Below are positions 1 to 7,506 of a stretch of 64,000 bases of DNA, in pieces; within the stretch, counting starts at the first letter, position 1; every line of letters begins with the position of its first letter. A program made the position numbers and the translations under genes. The stretch covers positions 62,001 to 126,000 of the forward strand of contig NZ_JAGIAS010000011.1 in the NCBI RefSeq assembly GCF_017744695.1, written 5' to 3'. The notes under the pieces are model-generated. The model saw only the letters and a program-made list of their open reading frames with translations. It was not told the DNA's origin and made no database searches. The DNA is from Dyadobacter sp. (GTDB lineage Bacteria > Bacteroidota > Bacteroidia > Cytophagales > Spirosomataceae).

Positions 1-1318
1 CAAACAATTGCTTTCCTATGAATTTTAGTGCTTGCAGAGAATTGTTTATGGAATACCTGCGACTTGCCTGGCTCTGCAACACCCCGGTGGTGTCCAGTGA
101 CAGCTCACCAGCCGATCTGCGACGCGTGTGACCGAAATTGAAGAGGTTCTTTACAAACAAGTTTGAGGAATTCTTTTCAACGACCAAATTAGAAATAAAG
201 TCCCTGTCTTTAAATACATTAACCTTTTTCTCGGAGATTGAAACGATGTTGGTATCGGACAAAATTTTCGTAAAAGTACTGCCCGCCATTTTTTGCTTGT
301 CCCTTATATATCCGGCCTGCACCTTAACATGAAAATCAGGTCCAACCCGTCTGATGATGTTGCTCGAAACAAGTTGTGAAGCATTGTTCAGCCATCTGTC
401 AGAATCAAATGGTGGTGGGGCCATGGGTTGAATGGCAATTTGCCCTTTTTCAGAAACCGTGTCTAAGGCATCCGATTTCGTTAAGTTGGCTGTCTCCCGT
501 GTAAGATCGCGACCAATATTATTGGCCTGTACGCTGCTGACCACCTGAAAATCCTTATTGAACGTCATAGGGGACAGATTAAGATCGTATAGCAGGCTGG
601 GGACACCTATACTTCCATAAAACGAACCAGTCGTCGTAAATTTTTTGAGTTGAATATTAATGGACGCCTTTTCAGAAAAAGAACGTGACTTAAGAATTTT
701 GATCGGTTGATCGTTTTCGATTACTTGAATCCGCTTAACAGCGCTGATGGGCAAGTTGTTATTTACGAGATTGTACCTACCCTCCATCAAATCCAGTCCA
801 TTCACATAGTACTTCTGAATTGGATTTCCCTGATATAGAATCTCGCCATTCTTCTCTACCTGTATGCCAGGCAGCTTTCTAAGTACATCAGATATTGTCC
901 GGTCAGATTCGGCCTTAAACGCATCCGGACTGTAACTGATGGTGTCACCTTTAATAACGACCGGCGGCCCTTTTACGGTTACCTCCCTCAGCATTCGTGC
1001 CTTCCTGATGAGTGTAAAATCTGTCTTTGTCCTAAGGCTTTCCAGTCGGACAAGAACCGTTTCATAATCCAGATGAGTGATTTGAAGAAAGGACGCGCCC
1101 AGTGTATCACCGACCGGAATCTCATATCTTCCATCGCCCTTACTTGCAGAAAACGAGATAATATCCAGCGTGTCAGCGCCTAGCACCGAAATCTGGCAAT
1201 TTGCAACACCCCTGCCACCCTCGTCTCGTATTGTACCGGAAATCAGGCGCTGCGATTTCCCACTGTTTATCGTGATCAACCAGAGTATCGAGAACGCAAG
1301 TAGACCTCTCCCCATCAT
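1..1318 (-). CDS. TonB-dependent-receptor-like outer membrane protein (partial, runs off the window)
   Basis: Only the first 439 codons are present and the frame is open to base 1. After a signal peptide, residues about 20-100 form a carboxypeptidase-regulatory-like beta-sandwich (LISGTIRDEGGRGVANCQIS). A plug-like region follows with KGDTISYSPDAFK, SDVLRKLPGIQVEKNGEILY and YYVNGLDLMEGRYNLV, which is the usual pattern of the Bacteroidetes outer-membrane receptors that accompany GLPGLI proteins. The rest should be a beta-barrel. The start is ATG at 1318, inside an ATGA overlap with the stop codon of the upstream GLPGLI gene, so the two are almost certainly translationally coupled. Substrate is unknown. 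The family call is firm; whether it is energised by TonB cannot be judged from this part. Confidence 0.82.
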   Translation of the reverse strand, partial: MMGRGLLAFSILWLITINSGKSQRLISGTIRDEGGRGVANCQISVLGADTLDIISFSASKGDGRYEIPVGDTLGASFLQITHLDYETVLVRLESLRTKTDFTLIRKARMLREVTVKGPPVVIKGDTISYSPDAFKAESDRTISDVLRKLPGIQVEKNGEILYQGNPIQKYYVNGLDLMEGRYNLVNNNLPISAVKRIQVIENDQPIKILKSRSFSEKASINIQLKKFTTTGSFYGSIGVPSLLYDLNLSPMTFNKDFQVVSSVQANNIGRDLTRETANLTKSDALDTVSEKGQIAIQPMAPPPFDSDRWLNNASQLVSSNIIRRVGPDFHVKVQAGYIRDKQKMAGSTFTKILSDTNIVSISEKKVNVFKDRDFISNLVVEKNSSNLFVKNLFNFGHTRRRSAGELSLDTTGVLQSQASRRYSINNSLQALKFIGKQLF

Positions 1319-2136
1319 TTGAATCTTTCCAGGGTATTATTTTCCGCCTTGTTTTTCGCCGCAACACGATTAATGATGTCATTTTTCCCGGATGTAAATA
1401 CGACTCCCGATTGTTCCGCTATGCCAACGGGATTCTGTTTGTATTCTCTCAACTTCTGAAAATACTTCTCCTTCTCTATCTTAATTCCCTTTGTTGTATA
1501 GTTTATCGTCTCGTTCGCATTCTTTAATTGAGTGAGTTCGAAGCTGAAATGTTGCTGAATATCGGCGACCTGCACGATTAAACCGGGAAGGCCGCAGAAC
1601 TTATAAGGACCGTCGCTTATGGGTATCTCGCTTGTAAACCAAGCCTCCCAAGTTCGTCCGCCGAAGGCCGTTGTGGCCTTCTGACACTGGTAACCCGCGA
1701 TCATCTTTTTATCCCTGGACATTTTCCATTTAGGTGGAATAGCCGGTTCAAGATAGATGAAATCGTTATGGTAAATTTTATCAACGGTTTGAACTTGATC
1801 GCAACCTCGTTTGTGAATTATAAAATTAAAATCAGTCCTGTGGCTGGCAAGAAACTCCATTTTCTGCTGATTCTGTTCAAAGTTCCTGCTCGGGAACCTC
1901 ATAATCGAATCCTGTAAAAACTTATTGGCACTCATAAAAATAGATTCTCCATGACTGGCGAATAGGCGAAATACCTCGCTTTTTTTACTTGTACTTATCG
2001 AGTCGGGAAGAAAACTCAATTGATAGGTACAATATATTTTGTAATTCAAAGAGTCTATCCCACCAGACTGACCGAATGCGGCTAAACTGCCTAAAAAAAA
2101 CAAACCGGCAACGATTGATCTGTTTATATACAGCAT
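1315..2136 (-). CDS. GLPGLI family protein
   Basis: Secreted Bacteroidetes protein of unknown function, named after its motif, which is seen here as KFCGLPGLIVQVADIQ. The protein also has the typical central stretch KMIAGYQCQKATTAFGGRTWEAWFTSEIPIS. I start it at the ATG at 2136, giving 273 residues, because MLYINRSIVAGLFFLGSLAAF is then a clean signal peptide; the frame can be extended to an ATG at 2181, but those 15 residues are polar. The gene ends in a 4-nt overlap with the receptor-like gene downstream, and the pair is a recurring arrangement in this phylum. The likely role is in the periplasm together with that receptor, but no activity is known. Confidence 0.85.
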   Translation of the reverse strand: MLYINRSIVAGLFFLGSLAAFGQSGGIDSLNYKIYCTYQLSFLPDSISTSKKSEVFRLFASHGESIFMSANKFLQDSIMRFPSRNFEQNQQKMEFLASHRTDFNFIIHKRGCDQVQTVDKIYHNDFIYLEPAIPPKWKMSRDKKMIAGYQCQKATTAFGGRTWEAWFTSEIPISDGPYKFCGLPGLIVQVADIQQHFSFELTQLKNANETINYTTKGIKIEKEKYFQKLREYKQNPVGIAEQSGVVFTSGKNDIINRVAAKNKAENNTLERFK

Positions 2137-2199
2137 CCTGCTATTACGTACTTCAATACGTTGATTCGCCGTCTTTCTCATGCCATGGAAGTTTTGATA

Positions 2200-2530
2200 T
2201 TAACCAGCCATAACAATGTATAAATATTTTGAATATACTAGGAATAAATAGCAAGAAAACGACACGAGTCCAATCGTTTTCTCAGGAGATGCGATCATGA
2301 TATTCATAAACACCATGTCGAATTTCTCTCCGCTTTCGCTGGCCAGGCCGTCGTATACCTGTTGCCTGGCGACAATTAGCCGCCAGCTCTCCCAACCTCA
2401 CTTCGAGCATACCACCGTCTGCGGCAGAAAGTACAACGACCCTATCCGTCGAAACACTTTTGAAACGGTCCGAAAATGCCAGCAGAGCGGCCAGCAACAA
2501 GCAGACAACTATCGTTAGACTCGCTTTCAT
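2200..2530 (-). pseudogene. Decayed DUF4142 family gene (internal deletion plus frameshift)
   Basis: The first frame reads a signal-like N terminus (MKASLTIVVCLLLAALLAF) and then VVLSAADGGMLEVRLGELAAN, which matches the opening of DUF4142 domains (typically AAxGGMxEVxLGxLA). After that the frame becomes non-family sequence. In a neighbouring minus frame, however, RQQVYDGLASESGEKFDMVF and then MNIMIASPEKTIGLV align without gaps to the DUF4142 core around the conserved L-SG-FD-xYM segment. About 35-40 residues of the helical middle and the last helix are missing. I conclude that this is a remnant of a periplasmic DUF4142 protein and not a functional small ORF. Stop of the second frame is TAA at 2200-2202. 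Confidence 0.68.
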
Positions 2531-2736
2531 ATCGTCATTGGATCAGGTTGAAAAAAATCGGGCAGGCCACACCAAAATTATGCCAGGCGCTACTGCTGAT
2601 TTTTTTGCATTAACCAACGCTCCCAATCCCGCTACCAGGTAGGTCTTGACCCCAACAAGCAAGTCAGCAGTCGGTGCCACATTACAAATCGCATTCGGAA
2701 CGGGTTTTGTACAAGCCCGCAGACCAAATCCGTGAA

Positions 2737-2964
2737 ATGATGAAAAGCAAAGACGACAATGACACAGGCCCCACAACCTTCCCGCTGGACGAATCGGCGG
2801 TCGTTTTCACAGACTTACAGGGTATCCGTCGCCGTGGCGTTTACCGCAAAAGCCATGGTTTCGTGGAAATCAGTGAAATGGAAGTGCCGCGCAAAGAGGA
2901 GTCATTTTTCCCCGAAGAGGATATTGTAAAATGGGAGTATGAACCAGAAAGCCAATCCGAATAA
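2737..2964 (+). CDS. Hypothetical acidic protein
   Basis: A 75-residue protein that I do not recognise. It is strongly acidic, has no signal peptide or membrane segment, and shows a regular beta-rich pattern: SAVVFTDLQGIRRRGVYRK, then GFVEISEMEVPRKEESFFP, then EEDIVKWEYEP. The start at the double ATG at 2737 is preferred over an in-frame ATG at 2674, because the extra 21 residues are basic and unlike the rest. It stands alone on the plus strand between minus-strand genes, so it should have its own promoter. A competing minus-strand frame at 2543-2776 lacks protein-like composition. A small soluble cytoplasmic protein is likely. Confidence 0.55.
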   Translation: MMKSKDDNDTGPTTFPLDESAVVFTDLQGIRRRGVYRKSHGFVEISEMEVPRKEESFFPEEDIVKWEYEPESQSE

Positions 2965-3037
2965 GCCCCGATTGGCAAAACTTGCGCGTTGACCTTATAC
3001 CAATACTGATGCCTCTCCGGTACTGTTAAGAATTGTC

Positions 3038-3430
3038 TTACCGCTCCAGAATATTTGGCTTGGCCCCAAATGCAATAGGATCCACGTCTATAAGCTCCAG
3101 AGATTTTACCATTTTGAGTGTCCCTGCTTTATACTTCTGAAAATGAGGTGTTTTCAAATGGGCCTGGTAGGCATCTTTGCTCGCATAAATTTCCAGCACC
3201 GTAACGTGGGTTGGCCTGGCTTTGTCGTACATAGCATACAACGTAAGCACGCCCGGCTCGTTGGCAATTGCTGCCTGAGTATGTTCGCGGATAGCCGCTT
3301 TATAGGGTTCCAGATAAGCGCTATCGATCTCGATCTTCGCCATCCGAACCATCCATTCTTTACTTTGTCCCAATGCGGGTTGCAGACCTGCAACAGCTAC
3401 TATGAAAAGAACTGAAAGAAATGCCCTCAT
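3038..3430 (-). CDS. Secreted antibiotic biosynthesis monooxygenase (ABM) domain protein
   Basis: 130 residues. A signal peptide (MRAFLSVLFIVAVAGLQPAL, cleavage near GQS) precedes a ferredoxin-like ABM domain of about 95 residues: VRMAKIEIDSAYLEPYKAAI, then ANEPGVLTLYAMYDKARPTH and the characteristic VTVLEIYASKDAYQAHLKTP-HFQKYK. ABM proteins are small dimeric enzymes, often quinol monooxygenases or relatives of YgiN. Export of such a domain is common in Bacteroidetes but its substrate there is not established. The cupin gene lies 11 bp upstream on the same strand, so the two are probably cotranscribed. Confidence 0.85.
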   Translation of the reverse strand: MRAFLSVLFIVAVAGLQPALGQSKEWMVRMAKIEIDSAYLEPYKAAIREHTQAAIANEPGVLTLYAMYDKARPTHVTVLEIYASKDAYQAHLKTPHFQKYKAGTLKMVKSLELIDVDPIAFGAKPNILER

Positions 3431-3441
3431 CAGCTATTTGT

Positions 3442-3840
3442 TTAAGGTTGGGTATATTCCTCATCTGAAACCTGCTCCATCCATTCCACGACCTTCCCGT
3501 CCAGGCTTTCCTGAATGGCGATATGGCTCATGCCCGTGGTCGCGGTTGCTCCGTGCCAGTGTTTTTCGTTGGCTTCAAACCAGACGATGTCGCCCGGGAA
3601 AATCTTTTCAACCGGCCCTCCCTTCCGCTGCACCCAACCGGCGCCTACGGTCACGATCAGGGTTTGCCCGAGCGGGTGCGTGTGCCAGGCCGTTCTTGCG
3701 CCGGGCTCGAATGTGACCAATGCCGACGCGGCGCGACGCGCGCTGTTCGGCTCAAAAAGCGGGTCGATGCGCACCGCCCCGGTAAACCAATCCCCCGGTC
3801 CTTTGCCGGACGGCCTGCTGCCTGCTCTTGTGATCTCCAT
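3442..3840 (-). CDS. Cupin domain protein, carboxymuconolactone/mandelonitrile-lyase-like type
   Basis: 132 residues forming a single conserved beta-barrel. The two cupin motifs are visible: GARTAWHTHPLGQTLIVTVG (metal-binding His-His and a downstream acidic position replaced by Q) and GDIVWFEANEKHWHGATAT (second His). The opening ITRAGSRPSGKGPGDWFTGAVRI is typical of the small cupins often annotated as (R)-mandelonitrile lyase-like. The ATG at 3840 is chosen because similar proteins begin MEI; a longer ATG start exists at 3858. It probably forms a small operon with the ABM gene downstream. An AraC regulator is divergent to it, 208 bp away, and may control the pair. Confidence 0.85.
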   Translation of the reverse strand: MEITRAGSRPSGKGPGDWFTGAVRIDPLFEPNSARRAASALVTFEPGARTAWHTHPLGQTLIVTVGAGWVQRKGGPVEKIFPGDIVWFEANEKHWHGATATTGMSHIAIQESLDGKVVEWMEQVSDEEYTQP

Positions 3841-4048
3841 AATGCTCTGTTGTTTCACTCAATGAATATGCTTCTTCAATGTACAAATATCAGCGCAGTA
3901 CTTCCGGGCGGATAATGATTTTCAAACCATCTTTTAAGAAATTCAAACCAAACAGGCTCTTACAGGATGGTACCGATACAGCTTCAAGAATGCTTTGCTA
4001 TTTTTGTTATGCGGCAATCAGAACTCGTGTAATTCTTAATTTCGGGAA

Positions 4049-4927
4049 ATGGAAAATGTAAAGCAGCGGACGGTATCCGAATTCAACAATGAGTTGAAGT
4101 TAAAAGGATTCAATGTCTTCCAGATCGAAGAGGATGGCAATGCTACGCGCGTGTACAGCCGCAAAGATTTTTACAAGATCTGCCTCACCACCGGCAAGAG
4201 TAAGATCCATTATTCCGACCGGAGTTTTGAAACGGATGGTACCGTGCTGTTTTTCGGCAACCCGCATATTCCGTATTCCTGGGAGACGCTCTCTACCAGT
4301 TATGTGGGCTACACCTGCCTGTTTTCCGAGGCGTTCGTGAATGCGGCCGAGCGCACCGAAAGTCTGCAACAATCTCCGCTGTTTAAAATCGGTGGCACAC
4401 CCATTCTGAATATCTCAGAGCAGCAGCGGGATTTTCTTAATACATTGTTTCAAAAGATGATAGAGGAGCAAAAGACCGATTATGTATTCAAGGATGATCT
4501 GATGCGCAACTACATTAACCTGATTATCCACGAAGCGCTGAAATTGCAGCCCTCCGAGAATTACCACCAGCAGAAGAACGCCGCCGGGCGCATTACTTCA
4601 GTGTTTCTGGAACTACTCGAAAGACAGTTCCCCATCGAAAGCGCCGACCGGCCCCTGCAATTAAAGACGGCCCAGGATTACGCCACCAGCCTGAATATGC
4701 ACGTCAACTACCTGAACCGGGCCGTCAAACAGGTGACAGGGAAGCCTACAACTACCCACATTACCGAACGGATCATTACCGAAGCCAAAGCACTTTTGCA
4801 GCACACCGACTGGAATATTTCCGAAATCGCCTATTCCCTGGGTTTTGAATACCCTACCTATTTCAATAACTTCTTCAAGCGCCTGACCGGCACAAATCCG
4901 CGTGCGCTCCGCATGGAAACCGTTTGA
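4049..4927 (+). CDS. AraC family transcriptional regulator
   Basis: 292 residues. The N-terminal part (1-165) is an AraC-type cupin sensor; the segment DFYKICLTTGKSKIHYSDRS and FFGNPHIPYSWE is typical of the Bacteroidetes branch whose sensor ligand is mostly unknown. The C-terminal 100 residues hold two helix-turn-helix motifs: AQDYATSLNMHVNYLNRAVK and WNISEIAYSLGFEYPTYFNN-FFKRLTGTNPRALR, the latter being the AraC signature. It is divergent to the cupin/ABM pair and 85 bp upstream of an acetyltransferase on its own strand, so either may be a target. Regulators of this kind in the phylum commonly sit next to small redox enzymes. Confidence 0.92.
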   Translation: MENVKQRTVSEFNNELKLKGFNVFQIEEDGNATRVYSRKDFYKICLTTGKSKIHYSDRSFETDGTVLFFGNPHIPYSWETLSTSYVGYTCLFSEAFVNAAERTESLQQSPLFKIGGTPILNISEQQRDFLNTLFQKMIEEQKTDYVFKDDLMRNYINLIIHEALKLQPSENYHQQKNAAGRITSVFLELLERQFPIESADRPLQLKTAQDYATSLNMHVNYLNRAVKQVTGKPTTTHITERIITEAKALLQHTDWNISEIAYSLGFEYPTYFNNFFKRLTGTNPRALRMETV

Positions 4928-5012
4928 AATTCTTAATGATCGGTTTGATTGCCGTTAACCAATACGCATTTCGATTTTACTATTTTGTCATAGATTATAA
5001 GCACAAAAATCT

Positions 5013-5591
5013 ATGATAAAGAAAAACACGAACGATATCTTCGAACGAATGCGAGCCGGCGAAACGATCAGAAAGAACGATCCCGGCTATGACGACTTCG
5101 GCCAGGCTGTGGCGCGTACGATCCGGCTTTGCAACGAAATGAACACCGGCGCAACCGATACGGACCAGGTCCGCGAACGCCTGAGCGAGATCATTGGCAG
5201 CCCGATCGACAGCTCGACCACCATATTTCCGCCGTTTTACATCAATCTAGGCCATTTTACGACGCTGGGCAAAAATGTATTCATCAACCATGCCTGCTCT
5301 TTTCTGGACATTGGCGGTATCACTATCGAGGACGACGTGCTGGTCGGACCACGTGTTAATATCACTTCCGAAAGCCACCCGCTTGACCCAGCTGACCGTG
5401 CAGCATTGGTCTTAAAACCCGTGCACATCAAAAGAAATGCATGGATCGGTGCGGGAGCGACCATTTTGCCCGGCGTTACGGTCGGCGAGAATGCCGTGGT
5501 GGCAGCTGGCGCCGTCGTCAGCCGTGATGTTGCACCCAATACCGTAGTCGCTGGTATACCGGCAAAAGTTGTGAAAGAAAGACTGACCTAG
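5013..5591 (+). CDS. Hexapeptide-repeat sugar O-acetyltransferase (Maa/NodL-like)
   Basis: 192 residues. A helical N-terminal cap (NDIFERMRAGETIRKNDPGY and on) is followed by a left-handed beta-helix from about residue 75: FYINLGHFTTLGKNVFINHA, IGGITIEDDVLVGPRVNITS and RNAWIGAGATILPGVTVGEN. The acetyl-CoA-dependent catalytic histidine is expected in the segment SESHPLDPADR, which fits the conserved THPLD of maltose and galactoside acetyltransferases. It transfers an acetyl group from acetyl-CoA to a sugar hydroxyl in the cytoplasm. The start is close to the family norm. It follows the AraC gene by 85 bp; possible cotranscription. Confidence 0.9.
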   Translation: MIKKNTNDIFERMRAGETIRKNDPGYDDFGQAVARTIRLCNEMNTGATDTDQVRERLSEIIGSPIDSSTTIFPPFYINLGHFTTLGKNVFINHACSFLDIGGITIEDDVLVGPRVNITSESHPLDPADRAALVLKPVHIKRNAWIGAGATILPGVTVGENAVVAAGAVVSRDVAPNTVVAGIPAKVVKERLT

Positions 5592-5633
5592 TTAACATGG
5601 TGATAAGATGAATGCATTTACAGCAAAATAATA

Positions 5634-5933
5634 TCACGCAACCTTCAATATTTCCTTCTCCACCCTTGACAGGAATTTGGATCGCGATTTGAGCGTGTCC
5701 ATATCCTTGTGGGAGGAAAGATAAAACACCCCTTCCTTGCCGGGATTCTCAAGCAGATAGAATTTGTACCCATACTTCACCTCACCGGGCAACAACTCAT
5801 TGCCTTTCACAGTGGGCAGAAACTGGTAAAGTACTGCTCCGTATTCCCTGAAAAATTCAGGGGTAAACGGCGTAGTCAGCTGGTCGGGATTTACCGCTTT
5901 TGCAATATAGCGCTGCTCAAATTTCGCTTTCAT
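5634..5933 (-). CDS. Hypothetical protein
   Basis: 99 residues, soluble, with no signal peptide. The sequence has believable coding character (FEQRYIAKAVNPDQLTTPFT, GEVKYGYKFYLLENPGKEGV, SRSKFLSRVEKEILKVA), with a beta-rich centre and a basic C-terminal helix, but I do not recognise a family. It stands alone on the minus strand, convergent with the acetyltransferase, whose stop is 42 bp away. A plus-strand frame over the same bases (5709-6005) has poor composition and is rejected. Confidence 0.6.
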   Translation of the reverse strand: MKAKFEQRYIAKAVNPDQLTTPFTPEFFREYGAVLYQFLPTVKGNELLPGEVKYGYKFYLLENPGKEGVFYLSSHKDMDTLKSRSKFLSRVEKEILKVA

Positions 5934-6455
5934 AATGGTCAGAGTTTGTTGATGATGGTGTATTGCAAAAATAACAGCTCATTTGAGAATTACCTCAAGT
6001 TTTGATATTATTTTTATCAAAATATTGATACCATTAAAAACAATCCTGTTTCCTCTCGACCAGCCGTTGACCATCGCAAGCAAACGCGACGCACTAAACA
6101 GCCGCACGAAGGCCTCCTGTGCCTCCGGTCACACTTTTTTAGTGATCAGGTTCCTTCGAACGGCAAGGTTATGGGCACAGCATGGGCGGGGTAGTGGTCA
6201 CACACGTAGCGGAAAAGGTACCGTCCCAAATCGAGAGCTCGTTTATGTGAGCACGAGCCATTCCCCCTTCCTGTCTCAACCCAAATCGGTTGCCGATTTA
6301 TTGGCAAAGGTGGGTCAATGACTATGATTCCCGAAACCGGCTCCCCGTTCTGCAGGCGATCCGTGCAGGTAGTTCACACCTGCCAGATCGCCTTTTATTT
6401 CGCCCGTTTTTAGGGAGCCGGTCTTGCGGGAACTAAACGATTTCCGACAATCGAT
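5934..6455. other. Stretch without a convincing gene; possible gene remnants and an orphan terminator
   Basis: 522 bp between two minus-strand genes. It begins AT-rich (5934-6055), as expected for the promoter of the gene at 5933. From about 6060 to 6300 the composition is GC-rich and coding-like, yet all frames are short. On the minus strand ALDLGRYLFRYVCDHYPAHA and, in another frame, EAQEAFVRLFSASRLLAMVN look protein-like but are separated by stops and do not match a family I know. A strong plus-strand terminator follows at 6354. The simplest reading is a decayed gene; a structured RNA is possible, though no tmRNA, RNase P or 6S hallmark is visible. Confidence 0.4.
6354..6400 (+). terminator. 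Rho-independent terminator without an obvious upstream gene
   Basis: AGGCGATC (6354-6361) pairs with GATCGCCT (6386-6393), and inside it GCAGGT pairs with ACCTGC, giving a long two-part stem followed by TTTTATTT. The T-tract shows plus-strand polarity. The nearest plus-strand gene ends at 5591, so the transcript that it ends is not evident. Confidence 0.7.
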
Positions 6456-6839
6456 TTATCCCTGGTTGTTTTCTAACACCAGACTGGCCATTGTCGTTAA
6501 TTCGACACGCGCTTGTTTGGGCAGGCCCGCAACGGCTATACACGTACGGGTCGGATAGCGGTCAGCGAAGTAAGTCTGGTAAACCGCATTCAACTCGTCG
6601 AAATACCGCATATCCGTCAGATACACCGTAACGCTAACAATGTGGCTGAAAGTCAGCCCATGCTCATGAAGTATCGTCTCAATATTGGTAAACACCTGCC
6701 TTACCTCGTCCTGGAAGGAGGTAGTCACCAGCTGTCCACCGGCGGAGCCAATCTGACCTGAAATAAACAAGAACCCGTTGGACACCAAAGCTTTTGAAAT
6801 CGGCACTACCGGTGCAGCGCCCTTTTCCATTGTACTCAT
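6456..6839 (-). CDS. RidA family protein (enamine/imine deaminase-like)
   Basis: 127 residues, the usual length for the YjgF/YER057c/UK114 fold. The family pattern is visible: ISKALVSNGFLFISGQIG, then VRQVFTNIETILHEHGLTFS, then VSVTVYLTDMRYFDELNAVY and RYPTRTCIAVAGLPKQARVE. The arginine in PTRTCIAVAGLP corresponds to the conserved R of the active cleft, which suggests real imine deaminase activity toward 2-aminoacrylate-type intermediates in the cytoplasm. No operon partner. Start at the ATG at 6839; a second Met three codons later is possible. Confidence 0.92.
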   Translation of the reverse strand: MSTMEKGAAPVVPISKALVSNGFLFISGQIGSAGGQLVTTSFQDEVRQVFTNIETILHEHGLTFSHIVSVTVYLTDMRYFDELNAVYQTYFADRYPTRTCIAVAGLPKQARVELTTMASLVLENNQG

Positions 6840-7069
6840 ATATAGATTGTGATTGATATGTTTGTTTGTTTAATACTGGCGCAGCAATATCTTATAGCCA
6901 GCTCAATTTTTAGCAAAAATGCCGCTTTATATTTTTGATCACGATGTACGTAAGCGATTTGCTTATCATTCCCTATTTACTGTGTTCTCTCGACTTGTCC
7001 GGTTGGATGCTTCGGCTAAGCACCGCTGTTACATGCCTACGGCATTTCCGGACAGTCGTTATCTCACCG

Positions 7070-7170
7070 TTCTACCCATATTACATCGCTAACGCGATTG
7101 GACATTTTGTTAGTAAAGTGCCGTCAGGTAAGTAATATAGATAGTCTATCGGCGCCCAACATCCTTGAAA
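7070..7170 (+). repeat. Direct repeat, copy 1 (palindromic element)
   Basis: Begins TTCTACCCATATTACATCGC and ends CCCAACATCCTTGAAA. It contains the stem-loop ATCGCTAACGCGAT (7085-7098) and GTGCCGTCAGGTAAG, in which the right arm of the second stem has decayed. Copy 2 starts 108 bp later and is about 90 percent identical. Confidence 0.85.
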
Positions 7171-7177
7171 CCTATCA

Positions 7178-7281
7178 TTCTACCCATATTACATCGCTAA
7201 CGCGATTGCGCATTTTGTTCGTAAAGTGCCGTCAGGCACGTAATATCGGTAGTCCATCGGCGGCACCCAACATCCTTGAAA
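7178..7281 (+). repeat. Direct repeat, copy 2 (palindromic element)
   Basis: Same 5' and 3' ends as copy 1, but both internal stems are intact: ATCGCTAACGCGAT and GTGCCGTCAGGCAC. It has a small insertion in GGCGGCACCC compared with GGCGCCC of copy 1. The intact second stem suggests that this is the less degraded copy. Confidence 0.85.
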
Positions 7282-7506
7282 TCCCGGAGGGATGTAACGG
7301 TACAACAAACGAATGTCCTCCGCGCAAGCGTACGCGCAGAGAGCAACGCCCCGCACGGGCCCTCACGTATCGAACAACCTAACTCAGATTTTAACCAAAG
7401 TGAAAATCTTCCCGAGCAGGTTAGCCGAAATTTGTTATGTTTTGGCCGTCAATTTGGTTTTAGGATGACCAAACATTAGCTAATTACTCATTCAACCGCG
7501 GAAGTT

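Larger units (their letters stand above)
6840..7506. other. Intergenic palindrome cluster (REP-like sequence)
   Basis: 667 bp with no credible gene, packed with short perfect stem-loops. In order: outer arms TCCGG (6998-7002) and CCGGA (7048-7052) that enclose TGCTTCGGCTAAGCA (7008-7022) and ATGCCTACGGCAT (7033-7045); then two copies of a 100-bp direct repeat, each with ATCGCTAACGCGAT; then CATCC-GGATG (around 7271-7294) and a GC-rich hairpin in GCCCCGCACGGGCCC (7347-7361). This density of small palindromes with 3-5-nt loops resembles REP/BIME clusters. Bases 6840-6935 and 7385-7506 probably hold the promoters of RidA and the Crp-like gene. Confidence 0.7.

Noticed and set aside
1173-1382. 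69-residue minus frame at the start of the receptor-like gene
   Set aside because: It overlaps the coupled GLPGLI/receptor junction in another frame and has no family features.
2282-2530. Intact 82-residue secreted protein
   Set aside because: The second half is out of frame compared with the DUF4142 family, whose continuation is found in the neighbouring frame; listed as a pseudogene.
2966-2990. TTGGCAAAACTTGCGC, a sigma-54-like sequence
   Set aside because: The spacing between GG and GC is 8 bp and not 10, and it lies at the convergent end of two genes.
5983-6321. 112-residue plus-strand frame
   Set aside because: Its composition changes abruptly from AT-rich to GC-rich, and no segment looks like a folded domain; kept only as part of the unassigned stretch.
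6060-6350. Possible tmRNA, RNase P or 6S RNA in front of the orphan terminator
   Set aside because: None of the conserved core sequences of these RNAs is visible; only the terminator is clear.
7098-7382. Open frames across the repeat cluster
   Set aside because: They translate the direct repeat twice (twice the motif around LFVKCRQ) and simply reflect the repeated DNA.
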